This document shows positions 26,023 to 33,868 of a stretch of 33,945 bases of DNA, one piece after another. The DNA is from an uncultured Oscillospiraceae bacterium (GTDB lineage: Bacteria; Bacillota; Clostridia; Oscillospirales; Oscillospiraceae). The notes below the pieces were generated by a model. The model saw nothing but the letters and a program-made list of their open reading frames with translations. It did no database searches and was not told the origin of the DNA. The stretch spans positions 1-33,945 of the forward strand of contig CAKUDE010000024.1 in NCBI GenBank assembly GCA_934645175.1, read 5' to 3'. Both the position numbers and the translations under genes were made by a program. Every line of letters starts with the position of its first letter. Position 1 is the stretch's first letter.

Positions 26023-26931
26023 ATGAAACAAAGACTGTTTTGCCTGCTGCTTGCAACACTTCTGCTGGTGGGCGCTTTGACTGCCTGCGGGACTGCACCG
26101 GTTGAGCCGAGCGACTCCGCGCCGTCCGATACCGGCGAAACACAGAAGCCGACCGACGGACAGCCGACAGGCGGCCTGAAGCTGACGACCTATGAGGGGG
26201 AGGGTTTCAGTGTTCGTATTCCGGAAGGCTGGAAGATCGATTTCGGCGGCGAGGGCGTGACCTTCTGGTATCGCGTGACAAATCCGGCAGACGAATCCAT
26301 GCAGTTCTTCCGCTACGGAAGACTCGAGCCGCTGCTCAAATCTGAGGAAGCACGGCAGTCGTGGCGTAAGTGGGGTCCGTATACCGGCGACGGCTCCGGA
26401 GCGACGTTCTTCGGGAATGCACCCGTTGTAACGGAAAAGAATGCGAAAGGAATCGTCGATGCCTGGGCACAGTTCGTGGATTATCAACGCCTGACCGACG
26501 CAAGCTGGAGCGGCCGCTTTGTTCCGCTGACGGATATTACCGTGACCTCCTGCGAGGCCTACCCCGGCGTATTGACATCGGCAGGCTTGCAGCCTACGCT
26601 GGCGCAGGCGAGCTGCAAAACGGCTGCGGGTACGGCGTCAAAGCTGATGCTTACCGCCTGCGTTGCCGATCCCGGCTATCAGGATATTTTTAACGACGGA
26701 ATCGACACCTATTACATGATGGTCTATGAGCTGAACGGAATGCTTGTGCCGGAGAATTGCGACGAAGCGACGGTCAAGTCCCTGATTACCTGTCTGTCCA
26801 GCCTGCAGTTTACGGAGGAATTCGTACAGAAGGCCATACAACAAAGCAATGAGACGCTCGATGCCGTAAAACAGCGTTCAAAGGAAAATGAGGCACTGAT
26901 GGATGCCTTCATGAAGCGCTGGGGCTATTGA
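26023..26931 (+). CDS. Predicted lipoprotein, PsbP/DUF-like beta domain
   Basis: 302 residues. Lipobox VGALTACG (Cys ~22) and a PSDSAPSDTGETQKPTDG linker. The start of the mature domain (TYEGEGFSVRIPEGWKIDF) resembles the FSV..P.gW entry strand common to PsbP-like and related lipoproteins; the rest is unassigned. GGGAGG precedes the ATG. It shares operon and terminator with the preceding lipoprotein. Confidence 0.78.
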   Translation: MKQRLFCLLLATLLLVGALTACGTAPVEPSDSAPSDTGETQKPTDGQPTGGLKLTTYEGEGFSVRIPEGWKIDFGGEGVTFWYRVTNPADESMQFFRYGRLEPLLKSEEARQSWRKWGPYTGDGSGATFFGNAPVVTEKNAKGIVDAWAQFVDYQRLTDASWSGRFVPLTDITVTSCEAYPGVLTSAGLQPTLAQASCKTAAGTASKLMLTACVADPGYQDIFNDGIDTYYMMVYELNGMLVPENCDEATVKSLITCLSSLQFTEEFVQKAIQQSNETLDAVKQRSKENEALMDAFMKRWGY

Positions 26932-26940
26932 TCTAAAGCC

Positions 26941-26984
26941 GCGCCCGCCTCCGTAAAATACACGGGGCGGGCGCATCGATTTTT
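26941..26984 (+). terminator. Terminator of the lipoprotein operon
   Basis: GCGCCCGCC...CCGT pairs with ACGG...GGCGGGCGC (26941-26974), followed by ATCGATTTTT. Confidence 0.82.
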
Positions 26985-27017
26985 GCCAAACTCGCTATGG
27001 TATTCGGCTTTTCCGTA

Positions 27018-27026
27018 TGCTATAAT
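27018..27026 (+). promoter_or_regulatory. Extended -10 promoter of the ABC exporter operon
   Basis: TGC-TATAAT (TATAAT 27021-27026) forms an extended -10. The -35 region is poor, as is common with extended -10 promoters. The ATG lies 32 bases downstream. Confidence 0.6.
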
Positions 27027-27058
27027 GAGCGCGAAATAAGCAATATGGAGAAAAACTC

Positions 27059-28786
27059 ATGGCAGAACTGATTCGATTACTGAAAAACAACCGACGCGAC
27101 GGGATTCTTGCGCCGACCTTCAAGCTGCTTGAGGCAACCTTCGAGCTGCTTGTGCCGCTGGTTGTAGCGGCGATGATCGACGCCGGTACGGCCGACGGAC
27201 ATACCGGTTGGCAGTTTGCACTTCTGCTGCTGATGTCGCTTGTCGGCTTTGGCTGTACGGTCGTGGCGCAGTTCTTTGCGGCGCGCGCCAGCTCCGGTGC
27301 GGCAGGCGCGCTGCGTCAGCGGATGTTTGAACGCATTGGTGCGCTTTCCTTCTCACAGCTCGACCGACTCGGCGGCGATACACTCATCACGCGCCTGACG
27401 GATGACGTTAACCAGATTCAGAACGGTCTGAACCTCGGCCTGCGGCTGCTGCTTCGCAGCCCGTTTATCGTGTTTGGTGCGATGGTCATGGCCTTTACGA
27501 TCGATCTGCGCTGTGCGCTGATCTTTGCCGTAACCATTCCGCTCCTGTTTGCCGTTGTTTACGGCATTATGCTTCTGAGTATTCCGCTGTTCGGCCGTGC
27601 GCAGGCAGGACTGGATCGTGTGACTGCCATGACGCGTGAGAACCTGACCGGCGTGCGCGTTATCCGCGCCTTCCGACGCGAGAAGCGTTCCGTGGAGGAG
27701 TTTGAACAGAGCAGCCGCACGCTGACCAAATTGAACCTGTTTGTCGGACGTATTTCAGCGGCAATGAACCCGCTGACTTACCTGATGATTAACCTTGCAA
27801 CCGTGCTCCTGATCCGCAAGGCGGGGCTTCAGGTTGAGCTTGGGGCGTTGCGGCGGGGACAGGCCGTTGCGCTGTATAACTATATGCTCCAGATCATTGT
27901 GGAGCTGGTCAAGATGGCCTCGCTGATTATCACACTTAACCGCTCTGCTGCCTGTGCGCGCCGCGCCGCAGAGTTGATGAACACGCAGCCGTCCATGCAG
28001 TATCCTGCGCGGGACACCGCTCCTGCCGACTCTGCAGCGCCCGCCGTCGAATTTGAGGACGTTTCCTTCCGCTATGACGGCGCAGGTGCGGACTGCCTTT
28101 CACATATTTCTTTTTCTGCGCAGCCGGGACAGACCGTCGGCATTATCGGCGGCACGGGCAGCGGCAAAAGCTCGCTCATCAGCCTGATTCCACGCTTTTA
28201 TGATGTCAGCTCCGGCGCTGTTCGTCTGGAGGGACGAGATGTGCGCACGCTCAGCCGTGAGACGCTGTGCCGTGAGGTGGGTGTTGTCCCGCAGAAGGCA
28301 GTGCTGTTTTCCGGGACGATCCGTGAAAATCTGCAATACGGCTGCCCGACTGCGACGGACGACGAGCTTTGGCGCGCATTGGAGCTTGCACAGGCAAAGC
28401 AGGTTGTGCAGGAGAAACCGGGCGCACTGGACTTTATTGTCGAGCAGGGCGGCAGAAACCTTTCCGGCGGGCAGCGTCAGCGTTTGACGATTGCTCGCGC
28501 GCTTGTGATGCGCCCGAAAATCCTGATTCTGGATGACAGCTCCAGCGCCCTCGACTACGCTACGGACGCCGCGTTGCGCCGCGCGCTTGCTTCGCTGCGC
28601 AGTGAGACAACGACCTTTCTTGTGTCGCAGCGCATCGCCTGTGTGCGCGGCGCAGACCTGATTCTGGTGCTGGATAACGGTTCGCTTGTCGGCATGGGAA
28701 CGCATGAATCTCTGCAAGCAAGCTGCGCAGTCTACCGCGAGATCTGTGCTTCACAGCTTACGAAGGGGGAGGATGGGCATGAATAA
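27059..28786 (+). CDS. ABC exporter half-transporter, degenerate-site subunit
   Basis: 575 residues: a six-helix transmembrane domain (~1-300) fused to a nucleotide-binding domain. Walker A GGTGSGKSS (~366), signature NLSGGQRQR (~467) and Walker B ILILDDSSSALD (~487). The catalytic Glu after Walker B is Asp and the H-loop His is Gln (LVSQRIA). These substitutions mark the degenerate partner of heterodimeric exporters such as BmrC or TM287. It overlaps the partner gene by 8 bases. Such pairs export drugs or peptides; the substrate here is unknown. Confidence 0.9.
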   Translation: MAELIRLLKNNRRDGILAPTFKLLEATFELLVPLVVAAMIDAGTADGHTGWQFALLLLMSLVGFGCTVVAQFFAARASSGAAGALRQRMFERIGALSFSQLDRLGGDTLITRLTDDVNQIQNGLNLGLRLLLRSPFIVFGAMVMAFTIDLRCALIFAVTIPLLFAVVYGIMLLSIPLFGRAQAGLDRVTAMTRENLTGVRVIRAFRREKRSVEEFEQSSRTLTKLNLFVGRISAAMNPLTYLMINLATVLLIRKAGLQVELGALRRGQAVALYNYMLQIIVELVKMASLIITLNRSAACARRAAELMNTQPSMQYPARDTAPADSAAPAVEFEDVSFRYDGAGADCLSHISFSAQPGQTVGIIGGTGSGKSSLISLIPRFYDVSSGAVRLEGRDVRTLSRETLCREVGVVPQKAVLFSGTIRENLQYGCPTATDDELWRALELAQAKQVVQEKPGALDFIVEQGGRNLSGGQRQRLTIARALVMRPKILILDDSSSALDYATDAALRRALASLRSETTTFLVSQRIACVRGADLILVLDNGSLVGMGTHESLQASCAVYREICASQLTKGEDGHE

Positions 28787-30518
28787 GAAAAAGAATTTTG
28801 GCGTTTTACGCCATATCTTGCCTTATCTCGGCAGACGTTGGCCGCTGCTTGTGCTGAGCCTGCTGTTTGCGGGTGTATCGGTTGTTTTACAGCTTCTGGT
28901 ACCGATCTTCTTTGGCGATGCCATCGATTGTATTATCGGCACGGGACGAGTCAATTTTGCCGTTATGGGCGGCTTTCTTCTGCGTGCGCTGCTCTGCGCC
29001 CTTGTCTCCGCCGCGGCGACCTACGGCCTGAGCCTCGTCAATAACCGCCTGACCTATCGTGTTGTTGAAGAGCTGCGCAATGACGCGATGCATCATATCC
29101 AGCGCCTTCCGCTGTCATATCTTGATGCGCATGGCTCCGGCGATATTGTCAGCCGTGTCATCGCAGACACGGGCGTGCTGTCCGACGGACTGCTGCTCGG
29201 TCTTTCGCAGCTCTTTTCCGGCATTCTGACCGTTGCAATTACGTTGGGCTTCATGCTTTCCAAAAGTGTGCGCATTTCGCTCCTTGTAATTGCGCTTACG
29301 CCGCTGAGCTTTCTGGTGGCGAGGTTCGTTTCCTCGCGCTCCTTCCACCTGTTTCGGAGGCAGAGCGAGCTGCGAGGGCGGCAGACGGCCTTTATTGACG
29401 AGACAATCGGGAATCAAAAGGTCGTCCGTGCTTTCGGTTATGAACAGCGGGCTTCGCAGCGCTTTTCGGGGATGAACCGGGAATTGACCGACTGCGGCTG
29501 CAAGGCGTCCTTTTTCAGCAGCCTGACAAATCCGTCTACACGCCTGGTCAACAGTATTATCTATGCCTGCGTGGCGTTGTGGGGCGTATTACTGATCCCC
29601 GGCGGCTCTTTGACGGTCGGCGGCCTGACGGTGCTTTTATCCTACGCCAACCAGTATATGAAGCCGCTCAACGACATCAGCTCCGTTGTGACGGAGCTGC
29701 AAAATGCATTTGCCTGCGCAAGCCGGATTTTTGACCTGCTGAACGTCCCGCCCGAAACGGCTGACGCCGACGGTGAAGCGGGAGAGGTCAGCGGTGATGT
29801 GGAGTTTGCGGATGTGTCGTTCCGCTACGTTCCCGAGCGGCCGCTGATTGAGCATTTTTCTCTGCGCGCAAAGCCGGGAATGCGTGTGGCGATCGTCGGA
29901 CCGACCGGCTGCGGAAAGACGACGCTCATCAATCTGCTCATGCGCTTTTATGAGGTCGATTCCGGCGAGATCCGTATCGACGGAAAACCGGAGTGCAGTC
30001 TGTCGCGCCATAGTCTGCGGATCTGCTTTGGTATGGTTCTGCAGGAGACATGGATCAAGCACGGAACCGTGCGCGAAAATATCGCCTTCGGCAAGCCGGA
30101 TGCGACTGACGAGGAGATTCTTCGCGCAGCAAAGGATGCGCACTGCTGGGAGTTTATCCGACGTCTGCCGCAAGGGCTGGATACGGTTTTGACCGATGAA
30201 AGCCTCAGTGCGGGACAGAAGCAGCTTCTGTGTATTGCGCGGGTCATGCTTTGTCTGCCGCCGATGCTGATTCTCGACGAGGCGACCAGCTCCATCGATA
30301 CACGCACGGAGCTGCGCGTGCAGCAGGCCTTCGACACGCTGATGCAGGGGCGCACGAGCTTTGTTGTGGCGCACCGCCTGTCTACCATTCGCGACGCTTC
30401 CCTGATCCTCGTCATGCGCGACGGACACATCGTTGAGCAGGGGACCCATGAAGAGCTCCTTGCCGCCGGCGGCTTTTATAAGACGCTGTATGAGAGCCAA
30501 TTCCAGCGCGTTTCGTGA
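28779..30518 (+). CDS. ABC exporter half-transporter, catalytic subunit
   Basis: 579 residues from ATG 28779, chosen because GGGGGAGG ends six bases upstream; the frame is open further back into the first gene, but that part is a shadow. Six-helix transmembrane domain, then Walker A GPTGCGKTT (~374), signature LSAGQKQ (~475), Walker B LILDEATSSID with the catalytic Glu (~497) and a normal H-loop (VAHRLST). The non-consensus LSAGQ signature opposite the degenerate partner site is typical for heterodimers (BmrD/TM288 type). Confidence 0.92.
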   Translation: MNKKKNFGVLRHILPYLGRRWPLLVLSLLFAGVSVVLQLLVPIFFGDAIDCIIGTGRVNFAVMGGFLLRALLCALVSAAATYGLSLVNNRLTYRVVEELRNDAMHHIQRLPLSYLDAHGSGDIVSRVIADTGVLSDGLLLGLSQLFSGILTVAITLGFMLSKSVRISLLVIALTPLSFLVARFVSSRSFHLFRRQSELRGRQTAFIDETIGNQKVVRAFGYEQRASQRFSGMNRELTDCGCKASFFSSLTNPSTRLVNSIIYACVALWGVLLIPGGSLTVGGLTVLLSYANQYMKPLNDISSVVTELQNAFACASRIFDLLNVPPETADADGEAGEVSGDVEFADVSFRYVPERPLIEHFSLRAKPGMRVAIVGPTGCGKTTLINLLMRFYEVDSGEIRIDGKPECSLSRHSLRICFGMVLQETWIKHGTVRENIAFGKPDATDEEILRAAKDAHCWEFIRRLPQGLDTVLTDESLSAGQKQLLCIARVMLCLPPMLILDEATSSIDTRTELRVQQAFDTLMQGRTSFVVAHRLSTIRDASLILVMRDGHIVEQGTHEELLAAGGFYKTLYESQFQRVS

Positions 30519-30544
30519 GCGACGAAGCGTGGGAGGAATGCGGT

Positions 30545-31195
30545 ATGATTTTTGAGTACGGTGAGGCCGAGCTTTCGCGTTTGCGCAAAAAGGACAAACG
30601 GCTTGCGGAGGCTATCGATCGAATTGGTCGGGTTGAACGCGAGGTCGATCCGGATCTGTTTTCCTCTGTCATGCATCATATCATCGGCCAGCAAATCTCT
30701 ACAAAGGCGCAGGCTACCGTTTGGCGACGGATGCAGGATACCCTCGGAACGGTCAATGCCGAGACGGTGCTGGGTGCCGGAACAGAGCGTTTGCAGGCGC
30801 TCGGAATGACCTTTCGCAAAGCGGGTTACCTTGTCGATTTTGCGGAAAAGGTGCGAAGCGGCGCGTTTGATGTGGAGAGGATCGAAAGCCTTTCCGACGA
30901 CGAAGCGACACGCGTATTGAGCGCCCTGAAGGGGATTGGCGTGTGGACGGCGGAGATGATCCTGCTGTTTTGTCTGCAACGGCGGGATGTGTTCAGCTAT
31001 GACGATTTTGCCATTCGGCGAGGGCTGAGAATGCTCTACCGCCACAGACAGATCGACAGGACACGTTTTGAAAAGTATCGCCGCCGCTTCAGTCCGGATT
31101 GCAGCGTTGCGAGCCTTTACCTGTGGGCAGTGGCAGGCGGAGCGCTTCCGGAGCTGAACGACCCTGCGCAAAAATGCGTAAAGAAAAGCCGTTGA
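30545..31195 (+). CDS. DNA-3-methyladenine glycosylase II (AlkA-like, HhH-GPD)
   Basis: 216 residues from ATG 30545 (GGGAGG eight bases upstream); a GTG at 30515 overlapping the transporter stop is the alternative. The helix-hairpin-helix motif LKGIGVWTAEMIL (~128) and the conserved catalytic Asp region FSYDDFAIRRGL (~150) identify the HhH-GPD superfamily. Such enzymes excise alkylated purines in base excision repair. No FeS Cys cluster is visible, which argues against an EndoIII/MutY type. It follows the ABC exporter closely, so probably the last gene of that operon. Confidence 0.9.
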   Translation: MIFEYGEAELSRLRKKDKRLAEAIDRIGRVEREVDPDLFSSVMHHIIGQQISTKAQATVWRRMQDTLGTVNAETVLGAGTERLQALGMTFRKAGYLVDFAEKVRSGAFDVERIESLSDDEATRVLSALKGIGVWTAEMILLFCLQRRDVFSYDDFAIRRGLRMLYRHRQIDRTRFEKYRRRFSPDCSVASLYLWAVAGGALPELNDPAQKCVKKSR

Positions 31196-31259
31196 AGCGG
31201 AAACGGCACCCGTCCTTCCGGACGGATGCCGTGCGTCGCCGAAGCCGGCAGCGATCAGA

Positions 31260-31298
31260 GTGGGGTACCCCGGAAGGGGTTACCCCACTGACGTTTTT
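31260..31298 (+). terminator. Terminator after the glycosylase gene
   Basis: GTGGGGTACCCC-GGAA-GGGGTTACCCCAC (31260-31288, one mismatch) is followed by TGACGTTTTT. A second hairpin just upstream (31205-31227, CCGTCC-TTCC-GGACGG core) lacks a T-run. Confidence 0.75.
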
Positions 31299-31344
31299 GA
31301 ATTTGCGTTACAGGAGGCGGACTTCCTGTCACCGTGACCCAACG

Positions 31345-32715
31345 CTAAAGCAACAGCCAGCTTGCAATACCAAAGTAGACCAACAGCGAAAGTGCATCGA
31401 CAATGGTCGTGATAAACGGGCTTGCCATAACGGCAGGATCAAAGCCGAGCCGTTTTGCAATGATCGGCAGCGTGCAGCCAATCAGCTTTGCCACAAGCAC
31501 GGTCAGCGCCATTGTGACGCATACGACCAGCGCAACGAGCCAGGTGATGTCGGTATTGCCGAGCAGCAGCCGGTCGATCAGCATGATCTTTGCAAAGCAC
31601 GCCGCGGCAAGCACGATGCCGCAGAGCACGGCAGTACGGATTTCCTTCCAGACGATTGCGGGAAGATCGGATGGCTCCACCTCGCCGAGCGACAGTGCAC
31701 GGATGACCGTGACGGAGGACTGTGAGCCGGAGTTGCCGCCCGTATCCATCAGCATCGGGATGAAGGATGTCAGGACGACCTGCGCGGCAAGCGCGCTTTC
31801 AAACCCCGTAATGATCATGCCGGTGAAGGTCGCGGAGACCATCAGCAGCATGAGCCACGGGATGCGGTGGCGGAAGAGGTCAAAGACCGTCGAACGAAGG
31901 TAGGTCTTATCCGACGGTGTCATGCCGCCCATGATCTCCATATCCTCCGTGGCCTCGTCTTCCATGACGTCCATTGCGTCGTCGAAGGTGACGATGCCGA
32001 CCATTCGATTCTCCGCATCGACGACAGGCAGGGCCAAAAAGTTGTATTTGGAGAACATCTGCGCGACTTCTTCCTGGTCTGTCTGTGTGGTGACGGAAAT
32101 CACGTTCGTCTCCATCAGCTCGCTGATACGTTGTGTATCGTCTTGTGCAAGCAGGAGATCCTTGACTGTGACCAGGCCTACGAGGGTACGGTCACTGGTA
32201 ACATAGCAGGTGTAGATCGTTTCCTTATCCACGCCGGTGCGGCGGATGCGGAGAATGGCCTCTTCCACGGTCATATTCGGCCGCAGAGAGACATACTCCG
32301 TGGTCATGATCGACCCTGCGGAGTTTTCGGGGTAGCGCAGGATCTCGTTGATCTCACGGCGCATCTGCGGGTCGGCCTGTGCCAGAATCCGCTTGACGAC
32401 ATTCGCGGGCATTTCCTCAACGATGTCTACCGCGTCATCCACATACAGCTCGTCGAGGACCTCGCGCAGCTCAGAGTCTGAAAAGCCGCGGATCAGAAGC
32501 TCCTGCGCATCCGGCTCCATCTCCACAAAGGTTTCTGCGGCAAGCTCCTTCGGCAGCAGCCGGAAGAGCAGGGGCAGGCTTTCGGCCAGCCCGTCGAACA
32601 CGCCGGCAATGTCGGCGGGGTTCATTGTGACCAGAATGTCACGGATCGTTTGATACTTTTTTTCCGCCAGCAGCGCTTCGAGCGTGCTTTCGACGGTTAC
32701 GGAATGTTCCGCCAT
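31345..32715 (-). CDS. mgtE: MgtE family magnesium channel/transporter
   Basis: 456 residues. An N-terminal helical Mg-sensing domain (~1-130), two CBS domains (~135-255, SIMTTEYVSLRPNMTVEEAI and NVISVTTQTDQEEVAQ) and a five-helix pore domain (~275-456). The pore has the conserved FIPMLMDTGGNSGSQSS and DPAVMASPFITTIVDA signatures, the latter with the selectivity-filter Asp. AGGAGG lies nine bases before the ATG on the minus strand. It is transcribed from the consensus promoter at 32926-32954 through a ~200-nt leader, suggesting leader-based control. Confidence 0.96.
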   Translation of the reverse strand: MAEHSVTVESTLEALLAEKKYQTIRDILVTMNPADIAGVFDGLAESLPLLFRLLPKELAAETFVEMEPDAQELLIRGFSDSELREVLDELYVDDAVDIVEEMPANVVKRILAQADPQMRREINEILRYPENSAGSIMTTEYVSLRPNMTVEEAILRIRRTGVDKETIYTCYVTSDRTLVGLVTVKDLLLAQDDTQRISELMETNVISVTTQTDQEEVAQMFSKYNFLALPVVDAENRMVGIVTFDDAMDVMEDEATEDMEIMGGMTPSDKTYLRSTVFDLFRHRIPWLMLLMVSATFTGMIITGFESALAAQVVLTSFIPMLMDTGGNSGSQSSVTVIRALSLGEVEPSDLPAIVWKEIRTAVLCGIVLAAACFAKIMLIDRLLLGNTDITWLVALVVCVTMALTVLVAKLIGCTLPIIAKRLGFDPAVMASPFITTIVDALSLLVYFGIASWLLL

Positions 32716-32919
32716 CGGTGTTTCCCTCCTGCTTCATAAATTTCGGCGAGAAATCCGGAAGTTCGGGCGGCAGACCGCGTTATGGTCTGGGCGCACGGCA
32801 TACACGCCGGGCGCGGGAAAATACGCTTCGTCGGTCTACCGGATTGGGACTCCCAGCATCCATGCCATGTCACTCCTTTTCTTTATACGATTTCGGCTTG
32901 CTTCATACGCAAAACCCGA
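32716..32919 (-). promoter_or_regulatory. Structured 5' leader of mgtE
   Basis: About 204 bases between promoter and mgtE. Long-range pairing AATCCGG/CCGGATT (32839-32845 with 32752-32758) encloses two hairpins: GCGC-C-CGGC...GCCG-T-GCGC (about 32792-32816) and CAGACC/GGTCTG (32771-32789). Together they form a three-way-junction-like fold just upstream of the RBS. I do not find the conserved core of the M-box (ykoK) riboswitch. Two overlapping short ORFs begin behind one good RBS inside it. Confidence 0.65.
32780..32863 (-). CDS. Putative mgtE leader peptide (27 residues)
   Basis: On the minus strand AAGGAG lies nine bases before this ATG. The peptide begins MDAGSPNPVDRR, continues Arg-rich and ends APRP before TAA. 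An acidic/proline start and an arginine-rich tail recall MgtL, the Salmonella mgtA leader peptide that senses Mg2+ through ribosome stability; homology is not claimed. An alternative ATG five bases upstream (32868) would encode ten residues (MAWMLGVPIR). Its codons cover one arm of the long-range stem, and its stop codon sits in the last hairpin. Confidence 0.4.
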   Translation of the reverse strand: MDAGSPNPVDRRSVFSRARRVCRAPRP

Positions 32920-32925
32920 TACTCT

Positions 32926-32954
32926 ATCATACCCTATTTTTTCGCTTCTGTCAA
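32926..32954 (-). promoter_or_regulatory. Promoter of mgtE
   Basis: On the minus strand: TTGACA (32954-32949), 17 bases, TATGAT (32931-32926). Confidence 0.88.
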
Positions 32955-33129
32955 CAATTCGCAGAAGATTCTTCGGCTTTTAAGCCGGAAAGAAAGCAGT
33001 GTGGGTATCGGTGCTTTCCTCCGGCCGGTTCCGGTATAATGGGGTCAGCTCAGGCCGATCCGCCGTACGATCAATCAGGTGCGAATGAAAAAGAGCACGG
33101 CAGGGCAGTACCCGAGTCAGAAAACACAG

Positions 33130-33162
33130 AGGCTCCCCGCAGACTGTGTCTGCGGGGAGCCT
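33130..33162 (-). terminator. Terminator of the GNAT gene
   Basis: A perfect 15-bp stem with a three-base loop (33130-33144 with 33148-33162). On the minus strand it lies 16 bases after the GNAT stop and is followed by CTGTGTTTTC. Between here and the mgtE promoter (32955-33129) I see a lone TATAAT (33035-33040, plus strand) without a good -35, and no gene. Confidence 0.75.
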
Positions 33163-33178
33163 GCTTGCAGCGGTAAAA

Positions 33179-33607
33179 CTACGCAAGCTCGGATAAATCA
33201 AGCGTCATATCGACCTCATGGACGCCGTGCTCTTCGATGACTTCCTCCTCGACAAAGCCGGCTTTTTCGTAGAGGCGCTTTGCAATTTTGTTTCCCCAGA
33301 GGTAGGTGGTGCTCAGCTCGTCGGCGCCATACCGGGTCTTCATCAGGTTTGCCAACGCACGCAGCGCCGCAAGGCCGTAGCCCTGCCCCTGCCAGCGGAC
33401 GTCGATCGCGTAGTTCCACAGAAAATAGGAGCGGGAGCCATAGGGGCGAAGCATGGCGAAACCGATGATATGTCCCTGTTCCATGATGTCAAAGCTCAGG
33501 ATGCCTTCCTTGCCGATCATTCGGTCGATTTCGTCAAAGGGGGAAAGCTGTAGAAGCTGATCCTCCGTCAGACGAATCCGTATTCCTTTAGATTGTGTAA
33601 ATTTCAT
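33179..33607 (-). CDS. GNAT family N-acetyltransferase
   Basis: 142 residues from ATG 33607 on the minus strand, chosen because AAGGA lies about eight bases upstream; the longer open frame to 33754 runs through repeats and is not convincing. The acetyl-CoA-binding motif RWQGQGYGLAALRALANL (~80) and the following YLWGNKIAKRLYEKAGF segment (~105) are classic GNAT motifs A and B. The substrate is unknown. Confidence 0.9.
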   Translation of the reverse strand: MKFTQSKGIRIRLTEDQLLQLSPFDEIDRMIGKEGILSFDIMEQGHIIGFAMLRPYGSRSYFLWNYAIDVRWQGQGYGLAALRALANLMKTRYGADELSTTYLWGNKIAKRLYEKAGFVEEEVIEEHGVHEVDMTLDLSELA

Positions 33608-33662
33608 GACAGCATCCTTTTTTGGGGAGACAATCGCCGCATCCGGCAGCTGTGCGTGTGCG

Positions 33663-33696
33663 AGACTGCCGCGACTCTTACAGAGCCTCGCAATGG
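33663..33696. repeat. Diverged copy of the palindromic interspersed repeat
   Basis: AGACTGCCGCG...CTCGCAATGGC matches the AGATTGCCACG...CTCGCAATGACA element of 1901-2086, with yet another internal hairpin (GACTCT/AGAGCC). It lies upstream of the GNAT gene, 31 kb from the cluster. Confidence 0.65.
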
Positions 33697-33719
33697 CGGA
33701 GCGCCTTTTGGTAACCAGA

Positions 33720-33796
33720 GCAACCCGCCGGTGGCGGGTTGCTACATTACCCATGGGAGGGGAAAAGAAACAAGTTACTTCTTGAGCGCCTCTTCG
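33720..33796. repeat. 77-bp direct repeat, copy 1
   Basis: Identical to 33869-33945 over 77 bases, with a 149-base period. It starts with a perfect hairpin GCAACCCGCC-GGT-GGCGGGTTGC and ends in minus-strand coding sequence EEALKK-stop. Confidence 0.95.
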
Positions 33797-33868
33797 ACTG
33801 CAACCGCGACGGCAACGGTAGCGCCGCCATGGGAGAGAAATGCGGAAGCATTTCGGATGGGAATTACG
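33775..33868 (-). pseudogene. Duplicated 3' end of an out-of-window gene
   Basis: On the minus strand the frame ending at TAA (33777-33775) reads ...FLSHGGATVAVAVAVEEALKK. It is a fragment: upstream it runs straight into copy 2 of the direct repeat and has no start with an RBS. Copy 2 carries the same EEALKK-TAA ending (33945-33924), which should be the true end of a gene to the right of the window. The parent protein is not recognised. Confidence 0.5.

Noticed and set aside
31205..31227. First hairpin after the glycosylase gene as its terminator
   Set aside because: The stem is good but no T-run follows; the next hairpin at 31260-31288 has one.
32716..32919. M-box (ykoK) riboswitch before mgtE
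   Set aside because: The conserved M-box segments were not found by eye; only local stems and short ORFs are seen. A covariance search would settle it.
33608..33754. Longer start for the GNAT gene
   Set aside because: The extension crosses two repeat elements and is Arg-rich without GNAT similarity; ATG 33607 has an RBS.
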